A DNA stretch of 64,000 nt from assembly GCA_902470805.1 (NCBI GenBank), contig CABRHX010000005.1:1-64000 (forward strand), read 5' to 3'. Positions 43,591 to 52,234 of the stretch are shown piece after piece (the stretch's first letter is position 1; each line of letters starts with the position of its first letter). This DNA comes from an uncultured Collinsella sp. (lineage in GTDB: Bacteria; Actinomycetota; Coriobacteriia; Coriobacteriales; Coriobacteriaceae). A model generated the notes under the pieces. That model saw nothing but the letters and a program-made list of their open reading frames with translations, had not been told where the DNA came from and made no database searches. A program made the translations under genes and the position numbers.

Positions 43591-44466
43591 ATGTTCGATA
43601 TGGTTTCTCGCCGCGGTTTTGTCTCGCTTTCTGCTGCCGCTGCCGCCGGCCTTGGCCTTGCTGGCTGCTCGGGCAACAAGACGTCCGAGCTCGCTGGTTC
43701 CGATACCGGCTCCGCCAAGTCTTCCTCTAAGAAGAAAGCTGTCGAGCTGCAGGTCTTTGCCGCCAACTCGCTCGAGAAGGCCCTGCCCGAGGTTCAGGAG
43801 CTCTACACCGAGCAGACCGGCACCACCTTTGCCGACACGCAGTTTAAGGCGTCTGGCGACCTTGTCGAGCAGATGCGCGCCGGTGCCGCCGTCGACGTGC
43901 TCATCACGGCTTCCAAGGGCACCATGGACGACGCCGAGGCCGCCGAGCTCGTCGACGCCGACACGCGTGAGGACATGTTCGTCAACGACCTTGTGATCAT
44001 TCGCGCCGAGGGCTCCGACACCAAGGTCGAGGCCATCGCCGACGTCGCGAATCTGGACGGCAAGATCGCCATCGGAGACGCCAAGACCGTCCCTGCCGGA
44101 AAGTACGCCAACCAGGCGTTGGCCTCCGTGGGCCTCTACACCGGCACCGAGGGCGACGACGGTGAGTATGCTCCCGAGATTGCCGACAAGGTCGCACTGG
44201 CCGATAAGGTGGGCACCGCCGCCGCCTATGTGTCCACAGGCGACTGCGTGGCCGGTTTTGTCTACAGTTCTGACATCTACCGCTACGACGGCATCGAGGA
44301 GGCCTTCGTGTGCCCCGAGGACTCGCACAAGCCCATCGTGTACCCGGGTGCCGTTGCCGAGAGCTCCGAGCACGCCGACGAGGCCAAGGCGTTCATCGAC
44401 TTCTGCCTGACCAACAAGAAGGCTCAGAAGATTTGGGCCAAGTACGGCTTTGAGCTTTCCGCGTAG
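43591..44466 (+). CDS. modA: Molybdate ABC transporter, substrate-binding lipoprotein ModA
   Basis: 291-residue molybdate-binding protein. The signal has a twin-arginine start (SRRGFVSL) and a lipobox L-A-G-C with Cys26, so it is probably a Tat-exported lipoprotein. A Ser/Lys linker follows, then ELQVFAANSLEKALPEV, the ModA N-terminal binding element, and ADVLITASKGTMDDA. The C-terminal AKAFIDFCLTNKKAQKIWAKYGF closes the fold. The ATG at 43591 lies seven bases after AAAGGG; a TTG six bases upstream is less likely. Confidence 0.93.
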   Translation: MFDMVSRRGFVSLSAAAAAGLGLAGCSGNKTSELAGSDTGSAKSSSKKKAVELQVFAANSLEKALPEVQELYTEQTGTTFADTQFKASGDLVEQMRAGAAVDVLITASKGTMDDAEAAELVDADTREDMFVNDLVIIRAEGSDTKVEAIADVANLDGKIAIGDAKTVPAGKYANQALASVGLYTGTEGDDGEYAPEIADKVALADKVGTAAAYVSTGDCVAGFVYSSDIYRYDGIEEAFVCPEDSHKPIVYPGAVAESSEHADEAKAFIDFCLTNKKAQKIWAKYGFELSA

Positions 44467-44534
44467 TGCGGCTTGGCGCGATAATTCCATCGTTTTGTGT
44501 TTCACTCCGTCCTTGTATTCGCTTGGAGCTTTTC

Positions 44535-45977
44535 GTGCTTAATAGATTCCGCATGCTTGTCGTCTGTGCTTTGACCTTCGCGCTTTGCTGGGTGCCGGGA
44601 TTTGCGTTTGCTGGGGACGCTGAGGACGGGGCCCAGGCTGCTGCGACCGCTCATGGGCTTTCCTATGGGATCGAGGGTTTTGAGCGGTTGGCCAAGGGGA
44701 CCGCTCGTGCCATGGAGGGCCAGCCTGAGGGCTACCGGTTTCCCGTTGACGAGGACGTGGACCTTGTGGTGGCGCCTGCTGCCGATCGCGTTGTGGTGTG
44801 GATATCGCCCAAGGCGGTCGAGAAGTATGGATTGGATCCGCAGGACAACGAGTGCGTATCGGGTCTCAAGGCCCTCGTCTGTAAGCTCGACAGCGCAAAC
44901 TGCATGGGAGGTGCGCAGCTGGGGGACGTGGATCTTCCTTGGTATGTCACGGCGGAAACAACGTTTGATTCCGGTGGGTATACCTATGGCTTTGACGAGC
45001 GCGGTACGGATGGGGACCGCTATGTGGTGATTGCATCAGCCTCGGGTGATGCCAAAGGCGGCGCGCGTTGGCTTGATAGCGCTCAAATGGTAGAAGCATC
45101 GTCTGTCGTGTTGCGGGATGAGCAGGGGCCCTTGACCTCTCTGGCCTCCTTATTGGGCGACATCGACTACCGCCCGTTTTGGGTGTCTATCAAAACGAGT
45201 GGCCTTGCCCTGGTGATTGCCTTTGCACTGGGCCTGTTTGCCGCATGGAAGACTATGGGTACCTCGAGTCGCATCAAGGGCCTGCTCGATTCGGTCTTAA
45301 CGATTCCTATGGTGCTGCCGCCCACGGTCTGCGGTTTTCTGCTCCTCATGCTGTTTGGCCGCTCGACCGGGGTGGGCCAGTGGCTCATCGCGCACGGCAT
45401 CTCGATCGTCTTTACGTGGCCGGCGGCGGTGATCTCTGCCGTGGTGGTGTCGTTTCCCCTGGTCTACCGTACGGCGCTCGGTGCCTTCGAGAGCCTCGAT
45501 ACGCAGATGCTCGACGCCGCGCGAACCTTGGGATGGTCCGAACGTCGCATCTTTGCCAAGCTCATGATGCCGCTCGGCTGGCCCTCCATCGCCGCCGGCA
45601 CGGTGCTCGCCTTTGCCCGCGCGATGGGCGAGTTTGGCTGCACACTGTTCTTTGCGGGCAACTACGCCGGTATTACGCAGACCATTCCCATCGCCATCTA
45701 CTTTGAGTGGATGGGCGGTAATACGTCGGTGGCCCTCTTTTGGGTCGTGGTCGTAATTGCGTTTAGTTTCCTGGTCATCCTGTTCATCAACATGTACACC
45801 GCGCATTCGCAAAAGTATCGCGAGCGGGGCCTGTCCCGTGCGGAGCGCAAACAGGCCAAAGATCTCTCCGGACAGGGCGATTCGCTCGACCCAGTCGGCG
45901 GCGATGCGCTACGTATCGATCGCGAGGCGTTGGCCGAGCTCATGCGCGATGATGCGGCGCAGCAGGGAGGTCGATAA
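44535..45977 (+). CDS. modB: Molybdate ABC transporter permease ModB with extra N-terminal domain
   Basis: About 480 residues, twice the normal ModB size. A signal-like hydrophobic N terminus (about 8-28) is followed by an acidic extracytoplasmic domain of about 180 residues that I cannot assign. The ModB permease occupies about 215-440: VLTIPMVLPPTVCGFLLL, the EAA loop LDAARTLGWSERRIFAKLMMP, and ARAMGEFGCTLFFAGN are all visible. A polar C-terminal tail of about 55 residues ends the chain. GTG at 44535 is preferred for its GGAG site; a GTG at 44466, overlapping modA, would add 23 residues. Confidence 0.88.
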   Translation: MLNRFRMLVVCALTFALCWVPGFAFAGDAEDGAQAAATAHGLSYGIEGFERLAKGTARAMEGQPEGYRFPVDEDVDLVVAPAADRVVVWISPKAVEKYGLDPQDNECVSGLKALVCKLDSANCMGGAQLGDVDLPWYVTAETTFDSGGYTYGFDERGTDGDRYVVIASASGDAKGGARWLDSAQMVEASSVVLRDEQGPLTSLASLLGDIDYRPFWVSIKTSGLALVIAFALGLFAAWKTMGTSSRIKGLLDSVLTIPMVLPPTVCGFLLLMLFGRSTGVGQWLIAHGISIVFTWPAAVISAVVVSFPLVYRTALGAFESLDTQMLDAARTLGWSERRIFAKLMMPLGWPSIAAGTVLAFARAMGEFGCTLFFAGNYAGITQTIPIAIYFEWMGGNTSVALFWVVVVIAFSFLVILFINMYTAHSQKYRERGLSRAERKQAKDLSGQGDSLDPVGGDALRIDREALAELMRDDAAQQGGR

Positions 45978-45980
45978 GCT

Positions 45981-47051
45981 ATGTCGCTCGTTTTGGATAT
46001 TAAGAAACGTTATCCCGGGTTTGTGCTCGACATACAGCTTGAGGCCGGCGAGGAGCGCGTGGCGCTGCTGGGCGCCTCGGGTTGCGGCAAGAGCTGCACA
46101 CTGCGCTGCATTGCCGGTGTGGAGACGCCCGACGAGGGCAAGATCGTCGTCAACGGCGTGACATTTTTTGACTCGGCCGCGGGCATTAACCTGTCGCCTC
46201 AGGAGCGCAAATGCGCTCTGCTGTTCCAAAACTATCAGCTGTTTCCCAATATGACGGTGGCCGATAACGTGTGCGCTGGCGTAAAGGATGCGGGCGACGC
46301 CGCGGCGCGCAAAAGGCTGGCCGAGCGCTATCTGGGCATTTTCGGTCTGGCCGACTTTGCCGACCGCTATCCCGCGCGACTCTCGGGCGGTCAGCAGCAA
46401 CGTGTGGCGCTTGCGCGCATGGTGGCGGCGCATCCGGGCATTTTTATGTTCGACGAGCCCATGAGCGCACTCGATTCCTATCTTAAGAGCGCCCTCGAGC
46501 AGAACATGCTCGACCTGTTCGATGTGTGCAACCGCACCGTGCTCTACGTGAGCCACGATATCGACGAGGCATGTCGCCTGTGCCAGCGCATCTGCGTGAT
46601 GCATAACGGGCACGTCGAGGAGATCGGTTCCGTCGAGGACGTGGTCCGCTGTCCGCAGACGCTGGCGGCGCTGCGCCTGACGGGCTGCAAGAACACAAGC
46701 CGGGCGCGCAAGATCGGATCCCAAGAAGTTGAGGCGCTCGATTGGGGCATGACCTTTAGCGTGGGTCGTGAGGTGCCCGATGAGGTGGCATATCTGGGCA
46801 TTCGTGCGAGCTACTTCCATGTGGACAACCGTGCTGAGCGGGGTCGCAACAGCTACGACCTGCATGTGGCCCGGGTGAGTGATTCGCGTTTTGAGCGCTT
46901 GGTGCTGTTGGACGTGCCGCGCGCCGATGCGCCCACGCGTCTGCAGTGGAAGGTCAACAAGGTGGGCGTGCCTGTCGACGAACTGCCGCAAGCAGGCGAG
47001 ACACTGCGCATGCACTTCGATGCGAGTAGGATCCATTTGGTTTGTCGATAG
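45981..47051 (+). CDS. modC: Molybdate ABC transporter ATP-binding protein ModC
   Basis: 356-residue ABC ATPase. Walker A GASGCGKSC (residue 8 of the loop is Ser followed by Cys rather than Thr), Q-loop LLFQNYQLFPNM, signature LSGGQQQRVALARM, Walker B FMFDEPMSALD, and VLYVSHDIDEA. The C-terminal 110 residues correspond to the molybdate-binding regulatory (TOBE-like) region found in ModC but are diverged. It starts three bases after modB with AGGGAGG upstream. Confidence 0.93.
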   Translation: MSLVLDIKKRYPGFVLDIQLEAGEERVALLGASGCGKSCTLRCIAGVETPDEGKIVVNGVTFFDSAAGINLSPQERKCALLFQNYQLFPNMTVADNVCAGVKDAGDAAARKRLAERYLGIFGLADFADRYPARLSGGQQQRVALARMVAAHPGIFMFDEPMSALDSYLKSALEQNMLDLFDVCNRTVLYVSHDIDEACRLCQRICVMHNGHVEEIGSVEDVVRCPQTLAALRLTGCKNTSRARKIGSQEVEALDWGMTFSVGREVPDEVAYLGIRASYFHVDNRAERGRNSYDLHVARVSDSRFERLVLLDVPRADAPTRLQWKVNKVGVPVDELPQAGETLRMHFDASRIHLVCR

Positions 47052-47480
47052 CGCCGGGTAATGCCGTCGGGGATATAAGCCTCGGCGGCTTTGCCTTGCC
47101 GCTCGCCGAATGAGGGATGACAAACTCTTATCAATCAAGATAATTATTTATTAAACGACGACACACGGCGCTGTCGTACGAATGTCAACGGTGTTCGCAT
47201 GGTCGACGACCGTTGATATAGTTGACCTCAACTTGTAAAGGAGGGTGCGCACATGCCGCAGACGACATACATTCGCCGCGTTGCCGCGCGTGCCCTATAT
47301 ATGGCTCGGAGCCGCATATGAGCAGGTATGTTCACGGCTCCGGGAGAGACGACGCACAACTAAATAATCGACCGCAAAGCAGGTTCCCCAAAATTCCGGG
47401 TTTAGGCGCGGCTGGGTTTTCGCCACCCACCGTGCAGCAATACCGTAGCTATTCATTTTTGGTTCGAGAGGGGAACCGTT
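47052..47480 (+). promoter_or_regulatory. 429-base region before the double-cubane operon
   Basis: Begins with a weak GC hairpin for modC (about 47063-47091). An A-T rich stretch follows, then an 8-base inverted repeat, TCAACGGT and ACCGTTGA (about 47187-47217), a likely operator, and a ribosome site (AAAGGAGGG) for the short ORF at 47253. A hairpin, CGGAGCCG (47307-47314) with CGGCTCCG (47335-47342), straddles the end of that ORF. A second, 56-codon frame starts at the overlapping ATG (47318) and ends inside the next gene at 47488, but its many rare codons (AGG, AGA, CTA, CGA) make it doubtful. Confidence 0.5.
47253..47321 (+). CDS. Possible leader peptide of the double-cubane operon
   Basis: 22-codon ORF with the strongest ribosome site of the neighbourhood (AAAGGAGGG). 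Basic, five arginines, no recognised family. Its stop overlaps the next ATG (ATGA), and a perfect eight-base-pair hairpin begins within its last codons. This is the arrangement of a translated leader that controls downstream expression, but translation is not shown. Confidence 0.4.
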   Translation: MPQTTYIRRVAARALYMARSRI

Positions 47481-48764
47481 ATGGCTGAAGAATTCGATTT
47501 CCATCCGATGTGGGAGACCCTCGGCATGAATCTTGCCGATCACGACATGCTGCTGGGCGCCGTGGGCCAGATGTACGGCGACATGTTCCTGACGCAGAAC
47601 AATCGCCCCAAGTCCACGTCCTACCTGGACTTTGTGGCCACCAACATCCACAGCGGCCGTATTAAGGAGATGCTCGACAAGAAGGAGGCCGGCGAGGCCA
47701 CCAAGATCGTCGGTTCGTTCTGTGTGTACGTGCCCGAGGAGATCGTACTTGCCTGTGACGGCATTCCCGTTGGTCTGTGCTCGGGTGCCGACTGGGCGAC
47801 CGACAAGGTCGAGGAGCATCTGCCGCGCAACACCTGCCCGCTCATCAAGAGCTTTGCCGGCTTTAAGCTGGGCGAGGTCTGCCCCTACATTGAGTCGAGT
47901 GACTTGGTGGTAGGCGAGAACACCTGCGATGGCAAGAAGAAGGCCTACGAGTTCTTTGCCACGCAAAAGAACATGTACGTCATGGATATTCCCAACGTGC
48001 ACGACGAGTCGACGCTCGTGACCTGGAAGGCCGAGGTTAAAAAGCTTGCCGCCAAGATCGAGGAAGAGTGCGGCGTCACGATTACGCCTGAGCGCCTGAA
48101 GGCTGCCATCCACGCCGTCAACGAGAAGCGTCGCGCCCTGCAGCGTCTGGCTGCGACCCGCGCTGCCGATCCGGCGCCCATCAGCGGTCTCGACAGCCTG
48201 CTGACCGTTCAGGCCGCCTTTATGGATGACACGCCGCGTCTGACCGGCGCCATCAACGAAATGGCGGCTGAGTGCGAGCAGCGCGTTGAGGCCGGCGAGG
48301 GTGTGGCGCCCAAGGGCACCAAGCGCATCCTGTACACCGGTACGCCCATGGCCGTGCCCAACTGGAAGCTGTTCAACCTCATCGAGAAGGCCGGCGGCGT
48401 CGTGGTGGGCGAGGAGTCCTGCACGGGCTCGCGCTACTACAAGGACCTGGTCGACGAGTCCGGTGAGACGGTTGACGAGATGCTCGACGCCATCGCCGAG
48501 CGCTACTTTAAGATCAACTGCGCCGTCTTTACGCCCAACGACCAGCGTATGAAGGACATTGTCCAGATGGCCAAGGACCTGCATGCCGACGGCATCGTCG
48601 ACGTGGCCTTGCAGTTCTGCACGCTCTACGAGATGGAGTCGTTTGCCGTGGAGAAGGCCGCCGAAGAGGCCGGCATCCCGTTTATGCACATCACGACCGA
48701 CTACGCCGGCGAGGATGCAGGCCAACTGCAAACCAGGATTGAGGCTTTCTTGGAAACCATTTAG
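47481..48764 (+). CDS. Double-cubane-cluster reductase / 2-hydroxyacyl-CoA dehydratase D-type protein, paralogue 1
   Basis: 427-residue HgdB/BcrC-superfamily iron-sulphur protein. The N-terminal domain contains cysteines 81, 92, 100, 119, 134 and 149 in the family contexts SFCVYVPEE, ACDGIPVGLC, NTCPLIKS, and ENTCDGKKK, the last two typical of the double-cubane [8Fe-9S] protein group. C-terminal cysteines lie in EESCTGSR, KINCAVF and QFCTLYE. Only one subunit type, not the alpha/beta pair of true dehydratases, is paired with an activase here, which favours a double-cubane reductase of unknown substrate. GAGGGGAACC precedes the ATG. Paralogue 2 and the activase follow. Confidence 0.85.
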   Translation: MAEEFDFHPMWETLGMNLADHDMLLGAVGQMYGDMFLTQNNRPKSTSYLDFVATNIHSGRIKEMLDKKEAGEATKIVGSFCVYVPEEIVLACDGIPVGLCSGADWATDKVEEHLPRNTCPLIKSFAGFKLGEVCPYIESSDLVVGENTCDGKKKAYEFFATQKNMYVMDIPNVHDESTLVTWKAEVKKLAAKIEEECGVTITPERLKAAIHAVNEKRRALQRLAATRAADPAPISGLDSLLTVQAAFMDDTPRLTGAINEMAAECEQRVEAGEGVAPKGTKRILYTGTPMAVPNWKLFNLIEKAGGVVVGEESCTGSRYYKDLVDESGETVDEMLDAIAERYFKINCAVFTPNDQRMKDIVQMAKDLHADGIVDVALQFCTLYEMESFAVEKAAEEAGIPFMHITTDYAGEDAGQLQTRIEAFLETI

Positions 48765-48780
48765 GGCTATCCGGTCCAGC

Positions 48781-48879
48781 GGCTTCCCCAAGCACCCGAT
48801 CTTGCCGTTCAAACCATCGCTTGCATACCAAAGTACGCGGCGCTCCTCTTTCACGGCAACCTCGGGCACCTGGGAAAGC
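48781..48879. repeat. Family-2 hairpin repeat, copy A
   Basis: About 99 bp; outer arms (GGCTTCCCCAAGCACCCGAT and the matching right end) pair over about 30 bases with several mismatches. The loop contains TACCAAAGTACG and GCGCTCCTCTTTC. Seventeen bases after paralogue 1. Confidence 0.85.
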
Positions 48880-48918
48880 CGTTTCCTTGGTTGGTTAAAA
48901 GGTTTGTTAAGGAGTTAT

Positions 48919-50082
48919 ATGTCGGAAAATATTGAGCAGCCGTTGCCGTCCACGTTTGAGGAGTTCAACGAGCAACGCAAGGCGGCGTTTATTCGCGTCA
49001 AGGATTATAAGCAGGCGGGTAATCGCCTGGTCGGTTTTCTGTGCAGCTACACGCCGCTCGAGATTATCGATGCCGCGGGGGCTGCGAGCGTGGCGCTGTG
49101 CGGCACGTCCGACGAGGTGATTCCCGAGGCCGAGAAGGTGCTGCCGGCAAACCTGTGCCCGCTCATCAAGTCTACGTATGGTTTTGCCTATTCGCAAAAG
49201 TGCCCGTTTACGTACTTTAGCGACATGATCATCGGCGAGACCACCTGCGACGGCAAGAAGAAGATGTACGAGCTGCTCAACGAGCTCAAGCGCACGCACA
49301 TTCTGCATCTTCCGCAGGGTCGCGACCGTGCCTACGAGCGCGAGGGCTGGTACGAGGAGTGCCGTCTGCTCAAGGAGGAGCTCGAGAACTTCTACGGCAT
49401 CACGATTACCGACGATGACCTGCGCGCTGCCGTCCGTCGTCGCAACCGCTTGCGTGCGGCCCAGCTCGAGATGTTTGCGCTTCAGGCCAACCAGCCGGCG
49501 GCCATGAGCGGTGTCGACCTGATGAGCACCATGTTCGCCGGTACGTTCAGCTTTGATATCGAGGCTTATACGCAGCAGCTGGAGCAAAAGGTTGCCAAGC
49601 TGCGCGAGACCTACGACGCGGGTGAGCGCCCGGTCGCAGCAGACGCCAAGCGCATTCTGATCACCGGCTGCCCGGTGGGCGGCGTGATCAACAAGATCGG
49701 CCGTACTATCGAGTTCAACGGCGGTGTGGTCGTGTGCATGGACGACTGCTCGGGCGAGCGCACGGCGGCCATGATGATCGACCCGGAGGCTCCCGATATC
49801 CTGCGCGCCATCGCCGACCGCTACCTGGACATCAACTGCTCGGTCATGACGCCCAACGACGGTCGCATGGGAAACACGCTGGCTATGTGCGAGAAGTACC
49901 ATGTCGATGCCGTGGTAGAGAGCGTGCTGCAGGCCTGCCACACCTTCAACGTTGAGAGCGCGCGCATGCAGGAGGCTGTCGAGGGTGCGGGCATTCCGTA
50001 TATGAAGATCGAGACCGACTACAGCAACGGTGACATGGGCCAGATCGAGACGCGCATCGCCGCCTTCATCGAAACCCTCTAG
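48919..50082 (+). CDS. Double-cubane-cluster reductase-like protein, paralogue 2
   Basis: 387-residue diverged copy of the preceding protein. Shared cysteines are 42, 61, 80, 95 and 110 (LCSYTPLE, ALCGTS, NLCPLIKST, KCPFTYF, TTCDGKKK), plus DDCSGERT, INCSVM and QACHTFN. The position of Cys92 in paralogue 1 is Ala here. The N terminus is 39 residues shorter. Both keep CDGKKK. It may form a heterodimer with paralogue 1 or work on another substrate with the same activase. AAGGAG precedes the ATG. Confidence 0.85.
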   Translation: MSENIEQPLPSTFEEFNEQRKAAFIRVKDYKQAGNRLVGFLCSYTPLEIIDAAGAASVALCGTSDEVIPEAEKVLPANLCPLIKSTYGFAYSQKCPFTYFSDMIIGETTCDGKKKMYELLNELKRTHILHLPQGRDRAYEREGWYEECRLLKEELENFYGITITDDDLRAAVRRRNRLRAAQLEMFALQANQPAAMSGVDLMSTMFAGTFSFDIEAYTQQLEQKVAKLRETYDAGERPVAADAKRILITGCPVGGVINKIGRTIEFNGGVVVCMDDCSGERTAAMMIDPEAPDILRAIADRYLDINCSVMTPNDGRMGNTLAMCEKYHVDAVVESVLQACHTFNVESARMQEAVEGAGIPYMKIETDYSNGDMGQIETRIAAFIETL

Positions 50083-50181
50083 CTTCCTCAGGCACCGGAT
50101 CTTGCTCCTCAAACCGTCGCTTGCGTACCCAAAGTACGCTGCGCTCCTCTTTCGGGGCAATCTCCGGCACCTGAGAAACCT
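50081..50181. repeat. Family-2 hairpin repeat, copy B
   Basis: About 100 bp, closely similar to copy A, immediately after paralogue 2. The arms CTCAGGCACCGGA and TCCGGCACCTGAG pair imperfectly; the loop has GCGTACCCAAAGTACGC, itself a palindrome, and GCGCTCCTCTTTCGGGGCAA. Confidence 0.88.
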
Positions 50182-50237
50182 AGAGCTAAGGTGCCTGAAC
50201 GTGCCACTGTCTTTGATGTTTAGATTGGGAGAGAGCC

Positions 50238-51002
50238 ATGATAGGGATCGGGATCGATATCGGGTCTACGGCGGCTAAGGCTGCTGTGGTCGACGGGGAG
50301 GGTTCGGTGGCGTGGACGTGCGTGCAGCCAACCGGGTTCTCCTCGGTCGATGCTTCCGAGCGGCTGCGCGAGGCACTGGCAGCGGCTGGCTACGACGTGG
50401 CTGCCGACGACGTGCGCGTGATCGCGACTGGCTACGGCCGTGTCGCCGTGCCCTATGCGCATAAGGTCGTGACCGAGATTACCTGCCACGGCACCGGTGC
50501 CGTGCGCCTGTTTGGCGATCACGGCACGGTGATTGACGTAGGCGGCCAGGACACCAAGGTCATTCAGCTTAAAAGTGGCCGCGTGGCCAAGTTTGCCATG
50601 AACGACAAGTGCGCCGCCGGCACGGGGCGCTTTTTGGAGATCATGGCCGACCGCCTAGGCATTTCCCAACAGCAGATGACGGACCTCGCCCGCACCGGCG
50701 AACCCACCAAGATCAGCAGCATGTGCACGGTGTTTGCCGAAAGCGAGGTCATCAGCCTGATCGGCCGTGGTGAGCCGCGCGAGAACATCGCCCGTGGTGT
50801 GATTGAGAGTGTCGTATCGCGCGTGGCGACCATGGCCGGGCAGGCCGCGGGCGCCCCGTACTACCTGACCGGTGGCCTGTGCGAGAACGCCTTCGTGGTG
50901 GAGCGGTTGGGCGAGCTACTGGGGTCGCCGGTGACCACCTCGCCCCAAGCTCGCTTTGCCGGAGCGATCGGCGCGGCTGTCCGCGCCGCCGCCTTGGCCT
51001 AG
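50238..51002 (+). CDS. ATP-dependent activase of the double-cubane/2-hydroxyacyl-CoA dehydratase type
   Basis: 254-residue ASKHA-fold ATPase (BadF/BadG/BcrA/BcrD family). Phosphate-1 motif IGIDIGSTAAKA, second phosphate motif VIDVGGQDTKVI, and YYLTGGLCENAF. The two cysteines that bridge the homodimer's [4Fe-4S] cluster are in NDKCAAGTGRF and SSMCTVFAESEV. It injects electrons into the partner reductase at the cost of ATP. One activase probably serves both paralogues encoded just upstream. GGGAGAGAGCC precedes the ATG. Confidence 0.92.
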   Translation: MIGIGIDIGSTAAKAAVVDGEGSVAWTCVQPTGFSSVDASERLREALAAAGYDVAADDVRVIATGYGRVAVPYAHKVVTEITCHGTGAVRLFGDHGTVIDVGGQDTKVIQLKSGRVAKFAMNDKCAAGTGRFLEIMADRLGISQQQMTDLARTGEPTKISSMCTVFAESEVISLIGRGEPRENIARGVIESVVSRVATMAGQAAGAPYYLTGGLCENAFVVERLGELLGSPVTTSPQARFAGAIGAAVRAAALA

Positions 51003-51016
51003 GGGTGTACCGCGAC

Positions 51017-52234
51017 ATGCGCATCCTCAATATCTCGGCGCAAAAACCAGATAGCACCGGCAGCGGCACCTACCTTGCCGCGCTCGTACGCGAACAGATC
51101 GAGACGGGGCATCGCGCCGCCGTGCTTTGCGGCGCGGCACCGGGTGATACCCAAGGCGAGCTGGACCGGCGTGCTGCCGTGTTTGCCGTACCGTTCGAGT
51201 CGCCCGAGCTGCCGTTTCCCATCTGCGGTATGTCCGATGTCATGCCCTATCCCTCCACGCGCTATCGTGACCTGACGCCTTCGATGCTCAAGGCATTTGA
51301 GCGGGCATTTGCTGCTGCAATCGATCGGGCGGTGGCTGAGTTTCGGCCCGATCTGGTGCTCTGCCATCACCTGTATCTTGTGACCGCATTGGCGCGCGAG
51401 TGCGTCCGGGGCGTGCCGGTTGTTGCCGTGTGCCATTCGACCGACCTGCGCCAGCTGCGTTCGCATGCGCTCGAGCGCGATCGCATCGTAAGTGCGGTTC
51501 GTCGGCTCGATGCCGTCTTTGCGCTCCACGCTGAGCAGGCTGAGCAGATTGGCCTGGTGTGCGGCGTCGATGCCGATCGCATCCACGTGATTGGGACGGG
51601 CTACGACCATCGCGTCTTCTGCCGCGACGCAAGCGTGGCGAGGCGGCCGGGATCGCTTGCGTACGTGGGCAAGATTTGCTTTAAAAAGGGCGTCGAGTCG
51701 CTGGTTCGAGCCGTGTCATTGCCGATTGACGATGACGTCCGCCCATCTGGCTTGGTACTTGTGGGCGGTCGCGGGGACGATGCCGAGTACGCGCGTATCG
51801 AGCGCTTGGCCGCGGCCTCGGATGTGCCGGTGAAGCTGGCGGGGCGCCTGGATAGCGATGGACTCGTGCATGCCTACCGCAGTTCCGACGTCTTTGTGCT
51901 GCCTTCGTTTTATGAGGGTCTGCCGCTCGTGACGATCGAGGCCCTCGCGTGCGGCTGCAAAGTTGTGGCGACCGATTTGCCCGGCGTTCGTCCCTGGATG
52001 GAGGCGATGCTTCCCGGTGCTCCCGTGACGTGGGTGGCGTCTCTGCGTATGACGGATGTCGACACGCCCGCGGCGGCCGACCTTCCGTTGTTTGAGCGCG
52101 CACTGGCAGATGCTATCGCGCAGGCGCTTGCGGCGCCGCCTTCGACGTTCGAGCCGTCGGCGGTCTCTTGGGAAGCGTGCCTGGGGCGTATACTTAAAGT
52201 CGTTGATTTGTTGGAAGGGGGTTCGTATGGCTAA
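51017..52234 (+). CDS. Family 4-type glycosyltransferase within the selenium cluster
   Basis: 405-residue GT-B glycosyltransferase. The N-terminal domain begins MRILNISAQKPDSTGSGTYL; the C-terminal domain has GKICFKKGVESLVRA, VLVGGRGDDAEY and the donor-site element PSFYEGLPLVTIEALACG with its E-x7-E. No membrane span or signal. It starts 14 bases after the activase and overlaps selD by eight bases, so it belongs to this unit. Glycosyltransferases next to selD can be selenosugar synthases (SenB) in selenoneine pathways, but SenB is a distinct, shorter family; that link is only a hypothesis. Acceptor and donor are unknown. Confidence 0.85.
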   Translation: MRILNISAQKPDSTGSGTYLAALVREQIETGHRAAVLCGAAPGDTQGELDRRAAVFAVPFESPELPFPICGMSDVMPYPSTRYRDLTPSMLKAFERAFAAAIDRAVAEFRPDLVLCHHLYLVTALARECVRGVPVVAVCHSTDLRQLRSHALERDRIVSAVRRLDAVFALHAEQAEQIGLVCGVDADRIHVIGTGYDHRVFCRDASVARRPGSLAYVGKICFKKGVESLVRAVSLPIDDDVRPSGLVLVGGRGDDAEYARIERLAAASDVPVKLAGRLDSDGLVHAYRSSDVFVLPSFYEGLPLVTIEALACGCKVVATDLPGVRPWMEAMLPGAPVTWVASLRMTDVDTPAAADLPLFERALADAIAQALAAPPSTFEPSAVSWEACLGRILKVVDLLEGGSYG

